A program made the position numbers and the translations under genes. A DNA stretch of 10,095 bases from Lentisphaeria bacterium (GTDB lineage Bacteria; Verrucomicrobiota; Lentisphaeria; Victivallales; UBA1829). Location: contig JAFTIQ010000076.1 of NCBI GenBank assembly GCA_017456805.1, positions 1 to 10,095 of the forward strand, read 5' to 3'. This document shows positions 6,671 through 10,095 of the stretch, one piece after another (the stretch's first letter is position 1; each line of letters starts with the position of its first letter). The notes beneath the pieces were generated by a model. That model ran no database searches and was not told the origin of the DNA. It saw only the letters and a program-made list of their open reading frames with translations.

Positions 6671-7081
6671 ATGGATGTACAGAAAATCAAACAATTTTTT
6701 TATGACAAGCTCCTGGAAGCGGCTTCCTATTATGGAATTTTTCCGGAAATGGAGGGCGGGGCTTTGCCGAAAAATCCGAAAAATTTGCGTCTGCGTTCCT
6801 CTTTTCACAATTTCAAACTCAAACCAGTCTCAGATTCCCGGTCTGTTCTGACCGGAGAATTGGTGGCAGAGATCCTTTATGAACCGGGGGAACCGGATTC
6901 TGCAGATTTCCTGCTGGAACGGATCCTTTCTGTTCTCTCGCCGGAAAATGGTGCGTTCCTTCATGGGGGATTGCAGATCCTGATCGGCAGCATCTCATTC
7001 CCGGATCAGAAAGCGGAAGGCAAATATCATCGGAGCAGCGCGGTATTTTCCATTACAGTTTGGGAGAATCATGAATCCTGA
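6671..7081 (+). CDS. Small phage-type protein, tail-terminator (tail completion)-like
   Basis: The 136-residue product opens with a helix (MDVQKIKQFFYDKLLEAASYYG). It has a strand LTGELVAEILYEPG and a helix SADFLLERILSVLS, and ends GGLQILIGSIS followed by RSSAVFSITVWE. An N-terminal helix, a variable loop, then 'd...e.i...l....g..i.ig.i.........r....f.itvw' is the pattern of tail-terminator/minor tail proteins that cap a tail tube. This is a judgement by pattern, not a firm family match. ATG 6671 is preferred to GTG 6662 because GAGG at 6659-6662 is correctly spaced for it. The gene overlaps the terminase gene by 11 bp, so the two are translated together. If the call is right, the encoded particle has a tail. 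Confidence 0.45.
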   Translation: MDVQKIKQFFYDKLLEAASYYGIFPEMEGGALPKNPKNLRLRSSFHNFKLKPVSDSRSVLTGELVAEILYEPGEPDSADFLLERILSVLSPENGAFLHGGLQILIGSISFPDQKAEGKYHRSSAVFSITVWENHES

Positions 7082-8477
7082 AATCTCACTTCATAAAAAA
7101 CAGGCATTGGCGTTTTTAAGTGAGGCAACAGAAATTCTTTACGGCGGAGCGGCAGGGGGCGGGAAAAGTTATCTCCTCAGAGTCAAAGCGATCTCCTGCG
7201 CCATGCAGTATCCCGGAGTTCAGATTTATCTGTTCCGGCGGCAGTTTTCTGATTTAGTGAAAAATCATCTGGAGGGCCCAGGGGGATTCCGGGATTTACT
7301 TGAGCCTTATTTGCGGAAAAAATATTGCCGGATCGCAACAGCACCTCCGGCGATCCGGTTCAGAAACGGTTCTACAATCCATTTGTGTCATTGCCGGTTT
7401 GACAGCGATGTTTACCGTTTTCAGGGCGCGGAAATCCATGTGCTGATGATCGATGAGCTGACTCATTTTACGGAAAAGGTTTACCGGTATCTGCGCGGAC
7501 GCTGCCGTCTTCCGGAAAAACTCAACTTCAGCAGCGGCGGAACATTGCCTTTGATCCTGTGCGGAGCAAATCCGGGAGGCATAGGGCATAACTGGGTGAA
7601 ACGCGCCTTTATTGAATTCGCTGAGCCGTACCGGATCCGTCTCATGGAAAAAGAGGAAGGCGGGATGAAACGGCAATATATTCCCGCAAAGCTGGAAGAT
7701 AATCCCAGTTTGGACCGGGAAGAATATGAATCCCGGCTTGCCGGATTGAAATCGCCTTTTCTTGTCAAAGCAATGCTTGAGGGCTCCTGGGATATCGTTG
7801 CCGGGGGCATGTGGGATGATGTCTGGGATCCGGAAGTGCATGTCGTTCAGCCCTTTGAGATTCCTCATTCCTGGCGGATCGACCGCTCTTTTGACTGGGG
7901 AGCCTCCAAGCCGTACAGTGTCGGGTACTGGGCAGAAAGCGATGGTTCGGATGTGAAACTCGCCGACGGCTCAACGTTTCATACTGTCCGGGGCGACTTG
8001 TTCCGGATTGCTGAGATCTACGGCTGGAACGGACGTCCCAATGAAGGGGCAGGGGATTCTCCGCGAAGTGTGGCTTCCCTGATCCTGGAAAAAGAAAAGG
8101 CTCTCGGAATACAGTCCAGAGTCAGACCGGGGCCGGCGGATAACTCGATTTTTGATTCCTCCGGTTATGCCTCCATTGCCTCTGAAATGGAACGGATGGG
8201 GGTGCGCTGGCTCAGATCGGATAAAACTCCCGGCTCGCGGCGAAGAGGATGGGTGCTGCTCCGTCAGCTGCTTCAGAATGCGAAAACAAAATCGGAAGCC
8301 TCTCTGCGGGTATTTTCCAATTGTACGCATTTTATCCGGACGATCCCTGTGCTTCAGCGGAGCGATCGGGATGCAGATGATATTGATACAGCTGCCGAGG
8401 ATCATGTTGCGGATGAGACCCGTTACCGGATCCTTGCCACATCCAAACGCACCGTCTCCGGAAGCCTTCCCATTTGA
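7071..8477 (+). CDS. Phage-type terminase large subunit (TerL), apparently intact
   Basis: The 468-residue product is a normal-length TerL. The ATPase half has Walker A GGAAGGGKS (25-33, K32 the key lysine), Walker B VLMIDE (D128, E129) and the coupling motif CGANPGG (164-170). The nuclease half has a first acidic strand RSFDWG (D275), a likely second acidic site in IAEIYGW (E315), PADNSIFDSSG further on, and the closing AAEDHVADETRYRI (D444, D448). TerL pumps DNA into a procapsid and cuts it. Its start overlaps the tail-terminator-like gene, with GGGAG four bases before the ATG. Its stop abuts the stop of comF on the other strand. No small terminase, portal, protease or capsid gene is present, and TerL comes last, not first as in ordinary phages. 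Codon use resembles the neighbouring chromosomal genes, so it is either old in this genome or from a phage of this host. Confidence 0.93.
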   Translation: MNPEISLHKKQALAFLSEATEILYGGAAGGGKSYLLRVKAISCAMQYPGVQIYLFRRQFSDLVKNHLEGPGGFRDLLEPYLRKKYCRIATAPPAIRFRNGSTIHLCHCRFDSDVYRFQGAEIHVLMIDELTHFTEKVYRYLRGRCRLPEKLNFSSGGTLPLILCGANPGGIGHNWVKRAFIEFAEPYRIRLMEKEEGGMKRQYIPAKLEDNPSLDREEYESRLAGLKSPFLVKAMLEGSWDIVAGGMWDDVWDPEVHVVQPFEIPHSWRIDRSFDWGASKPYSVGYWAESDGSDVKLADGSTFHTVRGDLFRIAEIYGWNGRPNEGAGDSPRSVASLILEKEKALGIQSRVRPGPADNSIFDSSGYASIASEMERMGVRWLRSDKTPGSRRRGWVLLRQLLQNAKTKSEASLRVFSNCTHFIRTIPVLQRSDRDADDIDTAAEDHVADETRYRILATSKRTVSGSLPI

Positions 8478-8480
8478 TCA
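8475..8480. other. Palindromic TGATCA junction holding both convergent stop codons
   Basis: TGA (8475-8477) ends terL on the plus strand, and TCA (8478-8480) is the TGA of comF on the minus strand. There is no intergenic base and no terminator hairpin, so the two transcripts must run into each other. Confidence 0.95.
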
Positions 8481-9209
8481 CAACCGGGTCTGACGTCTGG
8501 CGATGACAGCCACATCCACGATCGCTCCGGCGTCGGTGAGGATTTCAGCACATTCCGCCAAAGTCGATCCGGTAGTCATGACATCATCAATCAGTAAAAC
8601 TCTTTTTCCTTTGATTTGATCCGGTTTTCTGACGGAAAATGCACCCTTGATATTTTTCTTTCGCGCCTCTTTTTCCAGAAATGCCTGATGTTTTGTATTC
8701 CGGATCCGTTTCAGCCGCCGTCTCAGCGGAATTCCGGTGTGGCGTGACAATTCTTCGCCAAGCAGAACACTCTGATTATATCCCCGCTGGATGAACCGGA
8801 TCCAATGAAGCGGAACAGGGACGATCTCAGAATATTGCTCCGCTTCCGGGATCACGGAAGCCATAAACTTCCCAAACGGACGCGCCAGTGCGACCTTATT
8901 TCCGTATTTGAATTTTCTGACAGCAACAGCCGCCCCTTCGTTATAACGGAAAACAGCATAAGCATGATTCCATTTCCGTTTTGGTTCCGCCAGACAATCC
9001 GGGCAGATCTCGAAGATTCCATTGATATCACCGCCGCATACAGGGCAGGGCTTCCCGTGAATGAACTGCATGGAATCAAGGCATGTTTTACAGAACATAT
9101 CCGGTGAATCATCCATGGGCGGCTCCTCTCCGCAGAGCGGACAGCGTTCCGGAAAGAGGAGTGCAAGAAAAAAGCGCACAAGCCTTTGAAAGGACCTGTG
9201 CGCCTTCAT
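8478..9209 (-). CDS. comF: ComF family phosphoribosyltransferase-like protein
   Basis: The 243-residue product has the complete ComF layout. Four CxxC pairs at the N-terminus (C23/C26, C40/C43, C55/C58, C69/C72) form the zinc-finger region. A phosphoribosyltransferase domain follows, with the PRPP-binding motif VLLIDDVMTTGST (204-216) and the family signature QRGYNQS ahead of it. In naturally transformable bacteria ComF works in the cytoplasm on incoming single-stranded DNA; many non-competent bacteria also keep it, with unclear role. The ATG is at 9207-9209 and the gene lies 21 bp behind asd on the same strand, so the two are probably co-transcribed. The length is usual for the family and nothing is broken. 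Confidence 0.93.
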   Translation of the reverse strand: MKAHRSFQRLVRFFLALLFPERCPLCGEEPPMDDSPDMFCKTCLDSMQFIHGKPCPVCGGDINGIFEICPDCLAEPKRKWNHAYAVFRYNEGAAVAVRKFKYGNKVALARPFGKFMASVIPEAEQYSEIVPVPLHWIRFIQRGYNQSVLLGEELSRHTGIPLRRRLKRIRNTKHQAFLEKEARKKNIKGAFSVRKPDQIKGKRVLLIDDVMTTGSTLAECAEILTDAGAIVDVAVIARRQTRL

Positions 9210-9230
9210 AATCAGAACAAGCCTTGCAGC

Positions 9231-10095
9231 TTATCTGTTGAGAACTTCTGCGATCTGGACAGCATTGAGTGCTGCACCCTTGAGAAGCTGGTCGCCGGAA
9301 ATGAACATTTCCAAACCTTTTTTGTCATTGCGGGAGACATCCTGACGGATTCTACCGACGAGGACATCATACTTGTCGGTTGCGTCGATCGGCATGGGAT
9401 AGACCTTGTTTGCGGGATCGTCGCAAAGAATGACACCGGGGGAGTTCTTGATGATTTCGCGAGCTTCTTCGGGGGTGATATCCTGTTCGAATTCCATGTT
9501 CAGGGACTCAGAGTGAGCGCGGAGAACAGGAACGCGGACGCAGGAGCAAGAGAGCATGAGCTCGGGCATGTGCATGATCTTGCGAGCTTCGTTGAACATC
9601 TTCATTTCTTCCTTGGTGTAACCGTTATCGAGGAAGGAATCGATGTGGGGGAAGAGGTTGAATGCGATTCTCTGAGCCATGACGTTGACCTGAGCGGGTT
9701 TTCCTGCCAGGACATCAGCGGTCTGATCGATGAGTTCCTGCATAGCTTTTGCTCCACCGCCGCTTGCAGCCTGATAGGTGGCAGCGACCATGCGTTTCAA
9801 ACCTTTTGCCTTGTGCAGGGGATAAACAGCCACGCACATGATAGCGGTTGTGCAGTTGGGGTTGGCGATGATCCCGTTGTGTTTGAATGCATCTTCAGCG
9901 TTGACTTCGGGCACGACCAGCGGCACATCGTCATCCATACGGAAGCAGCTGGAGTTGTCGATCATGACAGCGTTTTTGTTTCCGCGGAAGAGTTCAGCAT
10001 ATTCCTTGGAGATGGAAGAACCGGCACTGAACAGTGCAATATCGACATCATCGAAGGATTTTTTTGTCATTTCCTGAATGACAACATCTTCGCCC
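9231..10095 (-). CDS. asd: Aspartate-semialdehyde dehydrogenase, N-terminus beyond the window
   Basis: This enzyme makes aspartate semialdehyde from aspartyl phosphate with NADPH, at the branch to lysine/diaminopimelate, threonine and methionine. Visible family marks are DIALFSAG, the active-site ANPNCTT (Cys codon at 9852-9854), AASGGGAKAMQEL and RVPVLRAHSES (catalytic-site His codon at 9513-9515). The frame stays open to the window edge, with GEDVVIQE ahead of the Met at 10070, so that Met is internal. The start and the nucleotide-binding GxxGxxG lie off the right edge. About 287 of a usual 330-340 residues are seen. comF follows after 21 bp. Confidence 0.95.
   Translation of the reverse strand, partial: GEDVVIQEMTKKSFDDVDIALFSAGSSISKEYAELFRGNKNAVMIDNSSCFRMDDDVPLVVPEVNAEDAFKHNGIIANPNCTTAIMCVAVYPLHKAKGLKRMVAATYQAASGGGAKAMQELIDQTADVLAGKPAQVNVMAQRIAFNLFPHIDSFLDNGYTKEEMKMFNEARKIMHMPELMLSCSCVRVPVLRAHSESLNMEFEQDITPEEAREIIKNSPGVILCDDPANKVYPMPIDATDKYDVLVGRIRQDVSRNDKKGLEMFISGDQLLKGAALNAVQIAEVLNR

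Noticed and set aside
10068..10070. Met codon as the start of asd
   Set aside because: The frame continues upstream to the window edge with family-like residues, and the product would lack the nucleotide-binding N-terminus.

Overview
The window looks like chromosome from a gut- or sediment-type anaerobe of the Lentisphaerota/Victivallales (PVC superphylum) kind. This rests on the secreted carbohydrate-active-looking proteins, a radical SAM/SPASM enzyme, moderate GC and strong AGGAGG-type ribosome sites. It is an impression from reading, not a database match.

Layout, left to right. 1-115 is AT-rich with no gene I can support and ends in an 18-bp inverted repeat. 116-892 encodes a single-pass membrane protein with a Pro/Gln repeat tail; its GTG start lies in the loop of that inverted repeat. 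893-1110 is AT-rich and carries a promoter with an UP-like A-tract, feeding tRNA-Leu(GAG) and tRNA-Arg(ACG). A hairpin terminator and a perfect-consensus, extended -10 promoter with a duplicated TATAAT follow. The promoter leads into a tight operon of three genes: a large secreted TIM-barrel glycosidase-like protein, a secreted LamG-like/GATase-fold protein, and a short radical SAM/SPASM enzyme.

After a 66-bp gap, on the same strand, come three phage-type genes: a head-closure-like protein, a tail-terminator-like protein and an apparently complete large terminase (TerL). The block stops dead against two ordinary chromosomal genes on the other strand, comF and asd, which form their own unit (asd upstream, running off the window's right edge).

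The most unusual part is 6358-8477. It is a minimal packaging/connector set with no small terminase, portal, capsid, integrase or lysis gene. The order is inverted relative to normal phages, and base and codon use look like the neighbours. A prophage remnant is the simplest reading; one locus of a dispersed gene-transfer-agent-like system is the more interesting one. Second is the pairing of two secreted proteins with a translationally coupled radical SAM/SPASM enzyme.
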